A stretch of DNA of 64,000 nucleotides, taken from Chryseosolibacter sp049791675 (lineage in GTDB: Bacteria > Bacteroidota > Bacteroidia > Cytophagales > Cyclobacteriaceae). The notes under the pieces were generated by a model that did not search any database, was not told where the DNA came from, and saw only the letters and a list, made by a program, of their open reading frames with translations. This document shows positions 1 to 8,531 of the stretch, piece by piece (the stretch's first letter is position 1; each line of letters opens with the position of its first letter). The DNA lies in the NCBI GenBank assembly GCA_049791675.1, contig JBARAD010000312.1, forward strand, positions 3,416 to 67,415, read 5' to 3'. A program made the position numbers and the translations under genes.

Positions 1-64
1 TTTCTTTAGATTCAGCAATAATTTCATCCAATTGCCTGGTATCCTTCAATGAGATCCACTCCAT
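1..64 (-). CDS. ytxJ: YtxJ-type monothiol bacilliredoxin, 5' end only
   Basis: Only the first 21 codons lie in the window; the gene runs off the left edge. The peptide starts MEWISLKDTRQLDEIIAES, which resembles the start of the YtxJ/DUF2847 family of thioredoxin-fold proteins. In the known family a single cysteine in an HSTRCSIS-like motif follows shortly after, but that part is outside the window. YtxJ proteins are thought to remove bacillithiol from proteins after oxidative stress. The call fits bshC, the last bacillithiol biosynthesis step, at 17383-18954. The ATG at 64-62 lies 22 nt downstream of the stop of the basic repeat protein on the same strand, so the two may share a transcript. 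Identification rests on 21 residues, so confidence is moderate. Confidence 0.55.
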   Translation of the reverse strand, partial: MEWISLKDTRQLDEIIAESKE

Positions 65-85
65 TATTTCAATTATATCAATTCG

Positions 86-2770
86 TTATTCATACCACAA
101 ACCAGCTTCTCCTTTATCGTATCGGGGGGTTCGGCCCTTTTCCTTTAAATGATCAGGTTGTGTTTCTTCCTTTTTAAATAAACGTGCCCACCAGAGCTTA
201 AAGTTCGTGAGCAAATCTTTTTCTTCAGCGACGTTGTTTTTATTGAGCTTTACAAACTGCGCGTCGGGGTGTAGTCCCCGTTTTCCGAACAAATCATAGC
301 GTTGGTATTTGATGTTACCCTGATAATCGCCGGACCGATAAAACGCTCTTCCGGGCTCACGTTTCCGTTGTGCCGCATCGGCGCTACTGGGATTTCTGAT
401 GTAATCCCAGTCACGGCGTACGCCGCGGGCATAAAGATCCGCTTTCCGGGCAGCGGCGCTCGCCTTTTGACCTGGCAGCGCCTCTTTTGCCGATTTCGGG
501 TTACGGCTGTAATGGTTTCTGGAAATTTTTACGTCGCCCGCATAGTCTCCACTCCATTTGTCTTTTGGCTCGCGTACGGCGATGGGTTCCTGCTTGTTAT
601 TCCAAAGCTTGCCACTGACGCTGCCTCCACCTTTTTCGGGCCGGCGTGCCCTCAGGTTTCCGGTGTAGCGGCTCACTTTTGCAGCCTGGCTGGAATAATC
701 CCTTCCCGGAATAGGTCTTTCCTCATTGTTCCATAGTTTTCCACTCACACTTCCCCCGCCTTTTTCCGGCCGCCTTGCCTTCATGTTACCGGAGTACCGG
801 CTCACCTTCGCAGACTGGGATGAATAATCCCTTCCTGCAAGGGGCCTTTCTTCATTATTCCACAGCCTGCCGCTGATGCTTCCACCGCCTTTATCGGGTC
901 GCCTTGCCTTGATATTGCCGGAATACCGGCTCACCTTCACTGACTGGGATGAATAATCCCTTCCAACAATCGGCCTTCCCGCGTTATTCCAGAGTTTGCC
1001 GCTGATGCTTCCGCCACCTTTATCGGTTCGCCGGAATTTGATGTTGCCAGTATATCCTTCGCCCTGGTCGTGAAGAATTCGTTTGCCTGCCTTGATATTT
1101 CCCTGATACCCCACACTCCTTGCGCCCTTGCCGGAGGGTGTTCTCACAACAATGGGAGTATTGTTATTATTCCAGAGCTTGCCACTCCGGGAACCTCCTC
1201 CCTGGTCAGACCTCCTGGCCTTAATATTCCCAGTGTATTGTTCCCCCTGGTCCGAAAAACCTCGTCTTCCGGCCTTCATGTTTCCGGTATAGCCTTCTCC
1301 CTGATTGTTAAAACCTCGCTGGCCTCGTCTGATATTTCCGGTATATTCCTCACCCTGATCTCCGAATCCCCGTCTCCCCGTTTTGATGTTCCCAGTGTAA
1401 CCCTCGCCCTGGTCATTAAAACCACGTCTTTGCCTGATATTCCCCTGGTATTTTGCGATTCGAGTGGTCCCCACCCCCGGACTGCGCCCCGGTACGGGCA
1501 TGCCCGGCCTGTGAGGCCTTGATGCTGTGCGAAAACCGCCTCCTTTCAAAATTCCGAGGAAGGCTCTTTCACCCTGTGGAGGCTTTCCCCCGCGGATGTT
1601 ACGGCCCGTGATATCGCCTTTCCAGGCCCTTTGACCAGTTCTGGAGCGTGAGACATAACCGCCGGTAGCGGGACCGTTGTATGGACGCTCCCCGGCAGCG
1701 ATGCGTTTTTGATACTTTAGTGTAGGGTTGCCTAGAATGGGACGCTGCGTTTCAAAATTCTTTGTTCGCAGCTTCTTCCCAGCCAGGTCTGTGGTGAACG
1801 TTTTTTGTTTTCTCCTGGGCTTAGCGAAATGCGCCCAGGTATTGGTGCTCCTCCGTGCGAGGAAGGAAGATGACGCTGAGCGCGGAACGACCTTGCGGTA
1901 TTTCACTCCGGGCCTCGGTTGACTCAAGTATCCGCCTGCCAAACGATTGCCGCCACCCGGCATCCGGTTCCGCCGCGCCTGGCTGTTCACATAATAACTC
2001 CTGCCCCAACCCATATTGCGGGCCCGGCCTGATATTCTCGGAGCGACACTTGCACCTGCCTTCCTTCGATAACTGCCGCCGGCGATTGTGCGGGGCGGCG
2101 TTCCTGATCCTTGTCTGCGATATTGGTTGGTGCCACTTGTCCGGCGCGGCACCGATGGACTGCTGATGTTATCCGAGGTCTTCGCGCGAATCCTGCGACC
2201 AGTAATATCGCCGCGCCAGGGGTGCTGTTGTTCCTGTGGCCTTCTACTGTGATACGTGGGCCGTATTGGTCTCCCAACTTTTGGTCTGCCCCGATCTTCC
2301 TGCTGCATCTGGCGGACACGTTTAACATTCGGATTCTGGTTCTCCCGGGGTTTCCGTTTCATGGAAAGCGACGAGTAGTTGGTCGTGCCTGGTTGCGGAT
2401 ACACATTTCTTGCCCGGCTGGCAGCAGATCTCGGTTGTATCCTGCGGTTTGTAATGTCGCCCTTCCATGGCTTTTGCTCATCCTTTGGTTTGGATCGGGA
2501 AAATAAAGGTCGGACAGGTTTACCGGGTCTTTCACCGCCGTTGTTTCGGGTAGCCGGGGGTGATACGCGTCGTCCCGCGCGATCGTCGCCTTTTCGTTTG
2601 ACTTTCAACGAAGGCTGGTTCTTTGGCTTTGATTTCTTGGGTGTCTTAAAGCGCGTGTCGCGTTGCGCGGGTGCAGGCTTATCGCCTTTGGTATTCTGCG
2701 CAAAAGAGGGTATGCCGAGCAGAAGCACGAAAATGCCAAGGCAAAGAATCTTCAGCACGCTGTTTATCAT
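86..2770 (-). CDS. Secreted basic repeat protein with Y-x-G-N-I-K motifs
   Basis: A protein of 894 residues that I do not recognise. Residues 1-25 form a classical signal peptide ending SFAQ, so it is exported to at least the periplasm. The rest is very rich in Arg, Lys, Gly, Asn and Tyr. Residues about 100-410 hold a dispersed W-[KR]-G-D-I-T motif (at least three copies). Residues 441-820 hold at least twelve copies of Y-x-G-[ND]-x-[KR]: first short units of about 18 residues with RRGFxDQGEG, then units of about 43 residues with KGGGSxSGKLWNN and GRDYSSQ. The last part (about 820-894) is non-repetitive. No C-terminal T9SS sorting domain or enzymatic motif is visible. The periodic aromatic-Gly-polar pattern suggests short beta hairpins and a structural or surface-binding role, which is inference. 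The partial ytxJ gene lies directly downstream. Confidence 0.85.
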   Translation of the reverse strand: MINSVLKILCLGIFVLLLGIPSFAQNTKGDKPAPAQRDTRFKTPKKSKPKNQPSLKVKRKGDDRAGRRVSPPATRNNGGERPGKPVRPLFSRSKPKDEQKPWKGDITNRRIQPRSAASRARNVYPQPGTTNYSSLSMKRKPRENQNPNVKRVRQMQQEDRGRPKVGRPIRPTYHSRRPQEQQHPWRGDITGRRIRAKTSDNISSPSVPRRTSGTNQYRRQGSGTPPRTIAGGSYRRKAGASVAPRISGRARNMGWGRSYYVNSQARRNRMPGGGNRLAGGYLSQPRPGVKYRKVVPRSASSSFLARRSTNTWAHFAKPRRKQKTFTTDLAGKKLRTKNFETQRPILGNPTLKYQKRIAAGERPYNGPATGGYVSRSRTGQRAWKGDITGRNIRGGKPPQGERAFLGILKGGGFRTASRPHRPGMPVPGRSPGVGTTRIAKYQGNIRQRRGFNDQGEGYTGNIKTGRRGFGDQGEEYTGNIRRGQRGFNNQGEGYTGNMKAGRRGFSDQGEQYTGNIKARRSDQGGGSRSGKLWNNNNTPIVVRTPSGKGARSVGYQGNIKAGKRILHDQGEGYTGNIKFRRTDKGGGSISGKLWNNAGRPIVGRDYSSQSVKVSRYSGNIKARRPDKGGGSISGRLWNNEERPLAGRDYSSQSAKVSRYSGNMKARRPEKGGGSVSGKLWNNEERPIPGRDYSSQAAKVSRYTGNLRARRPEKGGGSVSGKLWNNKQEPIAVREPKDKWSGDYAGDVKISRNHYSRNPKSAKEALPGQKASAAARKADLYARGVRRDWDYIRNPSSADAAQRKREPGRAFYRSGDYQGNIKYQRYDLFGKRGLHPDAQFVKLNKNNVAEEKDLLTNFKLWWARLFKKEETQPDHLKEKGRTPRYDKGEAGLWYE

Positions 2771-2774
2771 CCGG

Positions 2775-2806
2775 CAAATATAACGGCCAATGGGGCCTCA
2801 AAGATA
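2775..2806 (-). promoter_or_regulatory. Two TAnnTTTG -7 boxes before the repeat-protein gene
   Basis: Read on the minus strand, TATCTTTG (2806-2799) and TATATTTG (2782-2775) both match the Bacteroidota -7 consensus TAnnTTTG. The first would give a leader of about 20 nt. The second is only five bases before the ATG and would give a leaderless transcript. No good -33 TTTG is seen 19 nt upstream of either box. Confidence 0.4.
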
Positions 2807-2973
2807 TTTTAGAAACAAGCTAAGATAGACATTTATCGGGAAATGAATATTGCCGGTCGCCTGAAGTCCTCCTTTCTCGTCATACCCAGTCCGAAAGCGG
2901 TCCAGCTGCAATGAAAGGATAGCTTTGCGCATGAATCCGGCCGGGGCACGATGAGCGTTGATCGGTACTCCCG

Positions 2974-4953
2974 TTAATACTTTATCAGCGCCTCGATCCT
3001 CGTTTTAAGACGTCCTTTTGGAAGGAAGTTCTTCTCCAGCGAGGAGGCAAACGGAACGGGGGTGTCGAGGCTTGCAACCCGCATTACAGGTGCGTCAAGA
3101 TCGGCAAAACAATGTTCCGTAACCCAGGCGCTGATTTCTGCGCCTATGCCTCCCGTGAGCGTATCTTCATGGAGGATGAGCACACGGTTTGTCTTCTTCA
3201 CCGTGGCCGTGACAGCTTCATGATCCCAGGGCAATAATGTCCGGAGGTCGAGCACGTCTGCACTGACCTCTTTCATTTCTGCCAGGGTTTCCTTCGCCCA
3301 ATGAACGCCCATGCCATAGGTAATGATCGAAAGATCAGATCCCTCGTGAACAAGTTTCGCCTTGCCAACTTCAACTGTATAGTAATCATCCGGAATCGAC
3401 TCCGTAAGGGAGCGATATAGAAACTTGTGTTCGAAATACAGGAAAGGATTGGGATCTTCAAACGCCGCGCACAACAACCCTTTCGCGTCATAGGGATTGG
3501 ACGGGTAAACAATTTTGAGTCCTGGTGTGTGAAAGAACCATGCTTCATTGCTCTGCGAATGATAAGGGCCGGCCGCAGTCCCTGCACCCGTGGGCATGCG
3601 CACCACGACATCCGCACATTGACCCCATCGCCAATGGGCCTTCGCCAGATTATTGACGATCTGATTGAACCCTTCTGTTACAAAATCGGCGAACTGCATT
3701 TCCACCATCGACTTCATTCCTTTTATGGATAATCCCAGGGCGGCACCGACGATGGCGGACTCACACAACGGAGTATTGCGCACACGGTCCTTTCCGAACT
3801 TTTGAACAAAGCCCTCGGTGATCTTGAAAACGCCGCCATACGCTGCGATGTCCTGGCCCATCAGCACGAGATCTCCATGCCTTTCCATACTTTGCCATAG
3901 GCCGTCGCGAATGGCATCAATGAATCGCTTTTCGGATTTGCGTTCTGCAACAGGGGATATTACGTGTTGGATAAAAGAAGCGTAAACGTCCTTTAACTCG
4001 CCGGCAGTATCGGCCGTGGGTGCGCTTTCCCGAAACGCGATCTCCAACGCATCGTCTATTGCTCTCTTGATGGCCTTCCGCTCTTCCTGAATAAACGAAT
4101 GGTCAATGACGCCCTCGTCGAGCAGATAACGTTCAAAATTTTCCAAAGGGTCCTTGTTGGCCCATTCGTCCATCAATTCTTTGGGCACGTACTTGGTGCC
4201 TGAAGCTTCTTCGTGGCCGCGCATGCGGAAAGTGCGGCATTCAACCAGTACGGGTCTGGGATTTTCGCGGATGTTTTGGGCCAGATGGTGGAGCGTGTCA
4301 TACACCTCAAGAATGTTGTTGCCATCGATGCTCACCGCATCCATGCCATAGCCGATACCTTTGTCCGCAAAACTTTCGCAGCGGAATTGTTCGGCGCTGG
4401 GAGTGGAAAGTCCATAACCGTTATTTTCAATTATGAATAATACCGGCAGATCCCACACCGCCGCAACATTGACCGCCTCATGAAAATCGCCTTCACTCGT
4501 TCCTCCATCACCGTTGAATACAGCAGTCACCTTTTTTTCCTGCCTGAGTCGCGAAGCAAGCGCAATGCCATCGGCAACACCATTCTGGGGTCCGAGATGG
4601 GAGATCATACCGACGATGCGGTGCTCATTTGTGCCAAAATGAAATGAGCGGTCACGCCCTTTTGTATAGCCGCCGCCGGTACCCTGCCATTGCGCAAAAA
4701 GTTTCTCCAGCGGAAGCTTGCGCGAGGTGAATACGCCGAGGTTGCGATGCATGGGCAAAATGTATTCGTCCTCATTCAGCGCCATTGTTAATCCCACTGA
4801 GACAGCTTCCTGACCGATGCCACTGAACCACTTACTGATCTTGTTTTGACGGAGAAGGATGAGCATTTTCTCTTCAATCATCCGCGGATGCAGTAGCCCC
4901 ACGTATAATCGTTTCAGCGTTTCGTCGGAATATTGTTTCCGGTTGAACAACAT
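2974..4953 (-). CDS. 2-oxoacid dehydrogenase E1, alpha and beta fused
   Basis: Thiamine-diphosphate-dependent E1 component of a branched-chain 2-oxoacid or pyruvate dehydrogenase complex, with both subunits in one chain of 659 residues. The alpha part (about 1-330) carries the TPP motif beginning GDG (148-150) and ending NNGYG (177-181), with the S-EGDFHEA segment between. The beta part (about 343-659) begins RFIDAIRDGL and contains LMGQDIAAYGG and the H-S-Q-S-NEAWFFHTPGL stretch typical of E1 beta. Fused E1 chains of this length are common in Bacteroidota. Substrate cannot be fixed from sequence alone; the closest look is to branched-chain enzymes. No E2 or E3 gene is adjacent, so the complex partners are encoded elsewhere. 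It is a single gene on the minus strand, flanked by spacers of about 200 and 250 bp. Confidence 0.9.
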   Translation of the reverse strand: MLFNRKQYSDETLKRLYVGLLHPRMIEEKMLILLRQNKISKWFSGIGQEAVSVGLTMALNEDEYILPMHRNLGVFTSRKLPLEKLFAQWQGTGGGYTKGRDRSFHFGTNEHRIVGMISHLGPQNGVADGIALASRLRQEKKVTAVFNGDGGTSEGDFHEAVNVAAVWDLPVLFIIENNGYGLSTPSAEQFRCESFADKGIGYGMDAVSIDGNNILEVYDTLHHLAQNIRENPRPVLVECRTFRMRGHEEASGTKYVPKELMDEWANKDPLENFERYLLDEGVIDHSFIQEERKAIKRAIDDALEIAFRESAPTADTAGELKDVYASFIQHVISPVAERKSEKRFIDAIRDGLWQSMERHGDLVLMGQDIAAYGGVFKITEGFVQKFGKDRVRNTPLCESAIVGAALGLSIKGMKSMVEMQFADFVTEGFNQIVNNLAKAHWRWGQCADVVVRMPTGAGTAAGPYHSQSNEAWFFHTPGLKIVYPSNPYDAKGLLCAAFEDPNPFLYFEHKFLYRSLTESIPDDYYTVEVGKAKLVHEGSDLSIITYGMGVHWAKETLAEMKEVSADVLDLRTLLPWDHEAVTATVKKTNRVLILHEDTLTGGIGAEISAWVTEHCFADLDAPVMRVASLDTPVPFASSLEKNFLPKGRLKTRIEALIKY

Positions 4954-5209
4954 AGTTCAAATTTAAAGTTTCTGCCTCCTGGTTAGCGAATTTCCGGTGG
5001 ATTGACGGGCACCTCAACGCACCACCTTTCTAATCAACAACCCACAACGGGCGGTAAGTTAAATGTTTAAAATCGACCGCCAATAAAGGAGCAAGGAACA
5101 CTTTGTCAAAATTCAGGGGCTCATGGTATGGGGCGAACACCGGATGACCTAAGGAAAGAGTACGCTAAAGGCTTTTAACACGCCTGAAAAGTCGCGTTAT
5201 TTGGGGCCT

Positions 5210-6457
5210 ATGATTCAGTTCAAAGAATTTTCCCTTGACAATGGATTACGGGTGGTCGTTCACGAGGACCCTACCGTACAGATCGCCGTTTTGAACGTTC
5301 TGTACGATGTCGGTTCAAGGGATGAAGATCCCGGCAAGACCGGTTTTGCGCACCTTTTTGAACACCTGATGTTTGGAGGCTCCCAAAACATTTCGAACTA
5401 TGATGAACCGTTGCAAAAGGTAGGAGGCGAGAACAATGCCTTCACAAACACGGATATCACGAACTATTATCTGACGGTACCTGCAACCAACATTGAAACG
5501 GGTTTCTGGCTGGAATCAGACCGGATGCTGAGTTTATCTTTTGATCCGCAGGTGCTTGAGGTGCAGCAAAAGGTGGTGGTGGAGGAATTCAAGCAGCGGT
5601 ATCTCAATCAGCCGTATGGAGATGTATGGTTGAAGTTGCGACCGCTGGCGTATCAGACACATCCTTACCAGTGGGCGACGATCGGGAAGGAAATAAGTCA
5701 TATCGAGAATGCAACCATGGAGGATGTCCGCAAGTTTTTCTTCCGGTATTACGTTCCGTCCAATGCTATTCTGGTGGTTGCAGGTAATGTCACGGCTGAT
5801 CAGGTGAGACGGTTGACAGAGAAATGGTTCGGCTCCATTTCTTCACCAGCGGTTGAGCAACGAAAACTGCCGGCGGAGGCAGCGCAAACCCGCAAGAGGA
5901 CACTGGAAGTGGAAGCTGATGTTCCGGCCAGCGCTTTGTATAAAGCGTACCATATGCCGGGTCGTTTTGCGAAGGATTTCTTTGCCGTCGACCTCATGAG
6001 TGATGTGTTGACACGTGGTCATTCCAGCAGGCTGTATCAAAAACTTGTAAAGGAAAAAGAGATCTTTACTTCCATTTCTTCTTTTACCATGGGAACCATC
6101 GATCCGGGATTGCTGGTTGTCAACGGCCGTGTAAAGGAGGGCATTGACCTGCAGGATGCAGAAGATGAGGTCAACCAATTAATCGACGGACTGGTACGCG
6201 AGGGTGCGACGCCGGAAGAGTTGGAGAAAGTGAAAAATCAGGCGTACTCTACGCTGGAATTCGGTGAAATTGAAGTGATGAACAGGGCGATGAACCTTGC
6301 TTTCGCAAAACTGTCCGGCGATGCCAATTACGTCAACGATGAAGGCAAACTCATCGAAGCAGTCACAAGGGAGGACATACAGACGGCCGCGCGAAATGTC
6401 TTAAGGGAAGAAAATTCCAGCGTGTTGTATTATCAGGCAAGAGCGAAGGGCGCATAA
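5210..6457 (+). CDS. M16 family zinc metallopeptidase
   Basis: A protein of 415 residues with the inverted zinc motif HxxEH, seen as HLFEH about 48 residues from the ATG, and the downstream acidic ligand in VVVEEFKQR about 75 residues later. An N-terminal M16 peptidase domain is followed by the M16C inactive-like domain (around AVDLMSDVLTRGHSSRLYQKLV), the usual single-chain half of a pitrilysin/processing-peptidase pair. There is no signal peptide, so it is probably cytoplasmic, although many relatives are periplasmic. An in-frame TTG three codons upstream is possible, but the ATG is the better start. It is followed at 62 bp by ispF on the same strand. Confidence 0.88.
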   Translation: MIQFKEFSLDNGLRVVVHEDPTVQIAVLNVLYDVGSRDEDPGKTGFAHLFEHLMFGGSQNISNYDEPLQKVGGENNAFTNTDITNYYLTVPATNIETGFWLESDRMLSLSFDPQVLEVQQKVVVEEFKQRYLNQPYGDVWLKLRPLAYQTHPYQWATIGKEISHIENATMEDVRKFFFRYYVPSNAILVVAGNVTADQVRRLTEKWFGSISSPAVEQRKLPAEAAQTRKRTLEVEADVPASALYKAYHMPGRFAKDFFAVDLMSDVLTRGHSSRLYQKLVKEKEIFTSISSFTMGTIDPGLLVVNGRVKEGIDLQDAEDEVNQLIDGLVREGATPEELEKVKNQAYSTLEFGEIEVMNRAMNLAFAKLSGDANYVNDEGKLIEAVTREDIQTAARNVLREENSSVLYYQARAKGA

Positions 6458-6519
6458 ATCTGGAATGGACTTATGGTTGAGCACGATCCGTCTAAACCAA
6501 AACCGGGAACAAACAAGCA

Positions 6520-6999
6520 ATGAAGATAAGAGTAGGCATGGGATTCGACGTACATCCACTGGAAGAAGGAAGAGATTTCTTCCTGGGTGGAATAAACCTT
6601 CCCTCCACGAAAGGAGCAGTGGGCCATTCGGATGCGGATGTACTAATCCACGCGATCTGTGATGCCCTGCTGGGCGCTGCCAACCTGCGGGATATTGGTT
6701 ATCACTTTGCAAACAATGATAACCGGTGGAAGGATATGGACAGCAGGTTTTTTCTCGAAAAGGTTACCGGGATGCTGCACGAAAGAGGATGGATCATACA
6801 GAATGTCGACTGCACTATCTGCCTTGAGAAACCGAAGATAAATCCGCATATCGACACGATGAAGAAAGTGCTCGCTCCCCTGATGGGAATCACGATTGAC
6901 GATGTTTCCATAAAGGCCACCACCTCCGAAAAGCTTGGATATGTCGGAAGGGAAGAGGGCGTGAATGCTTACGCGGTGGCGTTGATCGCCAAGCATTAA
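6520..6999 (+). CDS. ispF: 2-C-methyl-D-erythritol 2,4-cyclodiphosphate synthase
   Basis: Fifth enzyme of the MEP isoprenoid pathway: it cyclises CDP-methylerythritol 2-phosphate and releases CMP. Length 159 is normal for the family. The family signature GFDVHPLEEG is at residues 8-17, with metal ligands D10 and H12; GHSDADVLIHA follows with H44 as third ligand, and the C-terminal TSEKLGYVGREEG stretch is intact. The enzyme is a cytoplasmic trimer in known cases. The stop codon abuts the ATG of mnmD with no gap, so the two are almost certainly co-transcribed; other MEP genes are not in the window. Confidence 0.97.
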   Translation: MKIRVGMGFDVHPLEEGRDFFLGGINLPSTKGAVGHSDADVLIHAICDALLGAANLRDIGYHFANNDNRWKDMDSRFFLEKVTGMLHERGWIIQNVDCTICLEKPKINPHIDTMKKVLAPLMGITIDDVSIKATTSEKLGYVGREEGVNAYAVALIAKH

Positions 7000-7671
7000 A
7001 TGAATTCGCTGGAGATCATTACCACGTCGGATGGTTCACATACCCTTCGCAACACGGCGATGGATGAGACGTATCATTCCGTTCACGGAGCGAAGCGGGA
7101 ATCCCTGCATGTCTTTATCGCGAGCGGACTGGAATACTTTATTCAGACACGTGATGCCCGCAATATTTCCATCCTGGAAGTTGGCTTCGGAACAGGCTTG
7201 AACACATTGCTGACATTGCAGTACGCTGTCCGGAACCATCTTGAAATCCATTACACCACACTCGAACCTTTTCCTTTAACTGAGGAAGTCTGGTCGAGGT
7301 TGAATTATACAGAAAGTGAGAAGGACAGTAAAGATTTCCGGGCCCTTCATGAAGCAGGGTGGGATAATCCAATAACAACCACACCGGAGTTCACCCTTCT
7401 TAAATTAAAAATGTCGCTGCTGGACCTGAAAGCACGCGGTCAGTACGATGTCGTCTTCTTTGATGCCTTTGCTCCTGCCAAACAACCTGAATTGTGGTCA
7501 GTGGAGGCATTGCGCCGCGTCATTGCTTCATTGAAGCCAGGGGGGATTTTTGTAACGTATTCTGCCAAAGGCCAGTTGAAGAGAGACCTTAAGAGCCTTG
7601 GTGTCGCTGTTGAGACATTGCCTGGGCCGCCGGGGAAGAAGGAGATGGTACGGGCGGTGTTGGTTTCCTAA
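7000..7671 (+). CDS. mnmD: tRNA mnm5s2U34 methyltransferase MnmD-like
   Basis: A 223-residue SAM-dependent methyltransferase resembling the MnmD domain, which methylates aminomethyl-2-thiouridine at the wobble position of some tRNAs. The start SLEIITTSDGSHTL, the SAM-binding GFGTGLNT (62-69) and the DAFAPAKQPELWS motif are those of the MnmC N-terminal (MnmD) half. The FAD-dependent oxidase half of MnmC is absent, as in stand-alone MnmD proteins. It starts immediately after the ispF stop, suggesting translational coupling. Confidence 0.88.
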   Translation: MNSLEIITTSDGSHTLRNTAMDETYHSVHGAKRESLHVFIASGLEYFIQTRDARNISILEVGFGTGLNTLLTLQYAVRNHLEIHYTTLEPFPLTEEVWSRLNYTESEKDSKDFRALHEAGWDNPITTTPEFTLLKLKMSLLDLKARGQYDVVFFDAFAPAKQPELWSVEALRRVIASLKPGGIFVTYSAKGQLKRDLKSLGVAVETLPGPPGKKEMVRAVLVS

Positions 7672-7817
7672 TGCCAGGTTGAATGTTGCAGATTACGCAT
7701 TGTCCAAACAAACTGACCGCCACAACTTGACATGTAATGATAAACTGGTAAATTAACATGTAAGGGTCGCGTTGGCCCCTGAGAAAATCTCTCTAAACTT
7801 CTAGACTTCTAAAATCT

Positions 7818-8204
7818 ATGACAGCAAAATCAGCAACAGCGTTGGTAAAGGAGGCGAAGCAGTCTATTGAAAACCTGACGCCGGATCAGGTGGAAAACGA
7901 AATGGCAAACGGTTCGGTCACACTCGTCGATCTTCGTGAGAGCGATGAACTTAAACAAAACGGAAGAATACCTGCAGCCGTGCATGCTCCCAGGGGAATG
8001 CTGGAGTTTTACGCGGATCCCACACTTCCCTACCACAAAAAAGAGTTTCAGAAGAATAGCCGGATCATTTTGCATTGCGCTTCCGGTGGCCGTTCTGCGC
8101 TGGCCGTAAAAACGCTCAAGCAAATGGGGTATGATAATGTCGCTCATCTGGACGGCGGATTGAAAGCATGGAAGGAAGCAGGACTTCCAGTGACGGAATC
8201 ATAG
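7818..8204 (+). CDS. Rhodanese-like sulfurtransferase
   Basis: A single-domain rhodanese of 128 residues. The conserved TLVDLRESDE occurs at about 35-44 and the active-site loop CASGGRS begins with Cys87, which would carry the persulfide; the terminal DGGLKAWKEAGLPV is characteristic. There is no signal peptide, so it should be cytoplasmic. The sulfur acceptor is unknown. It is separated from mnmD by 146 bp that contain two copies of ACATGTAA (near 7730 and 7756) but no clear -7 box, so its promoter is undefined. Confidence 0.9.
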   Translation: MTAKSATALVKEAKQSIENLTPDQVENEMANGSVTLVDLRESDELKQNGRIPAAVHAPRGMLEFYADPTLPYHKKEFQKNSRIILHCASGGRSALAVKTLKQMGYDNVAHLDGGLKAWKEAGLPVTES

Positions 8205-8531
8205 ATTGTGTTGCGTTGCTGGAGGCGCCCAAACGGCACCGGCACCGCAAACCGGCAAAAGTCAATACTGTTGAAATTTTCCTAACTGGCCATCAAAACA
8301 ATTGAAAAAAATTCAATCGTTTTCGGTTAAATTCAAAAATTTGAAAATCACGCAGCCTGCAATCGTTAACGTTTTTCATATTTCAAACATTTCGGGTGAA
8401 ATGTGAAAAGATTCAAAAAATTCTCTCCCGGGTACCCCCTGCCCAAATTTCCTCCTGCATCTTTCGTAATTTCAGAAATTAGTTTGGGGTAAGTGACGCC
8501 AATATTTCCCCCGAGAGTAAACCAGACGTAG
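8205..8531. other. gltB leader region with three inverted repeats
   Basis: 327 bp without a gene. The segment 8301-8408 holds three inverted repeats: ATTGAA/TTCAAT (8301-8306, 8312-8317), TTCAAA/TTTGAA (8332-8337, 8340-8345), and a hairpin with TTTCA-aa-CATTTC (8381-8393) against GAAATG-TGAAA (8398-8408). No consensus -33/-7 pair is convincing. The region is a plausible place for nitrogen control of gltBD, but no known operator was recognised. Confidence 0.5.

Noticed and set aside
302..2783. Several open frames of 100-150 codons on the plus strand opposite the repeat protein
   Set aside because: They mirror the repeats of the real minus-strand gene, have no family pattern and arise from its biased composition.
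7730..7763. Two ACATGTAA copies before the rhodanese gene as an operator
   Set aside because: Only eight bases each and no promoter elements nearby; too weak to call.
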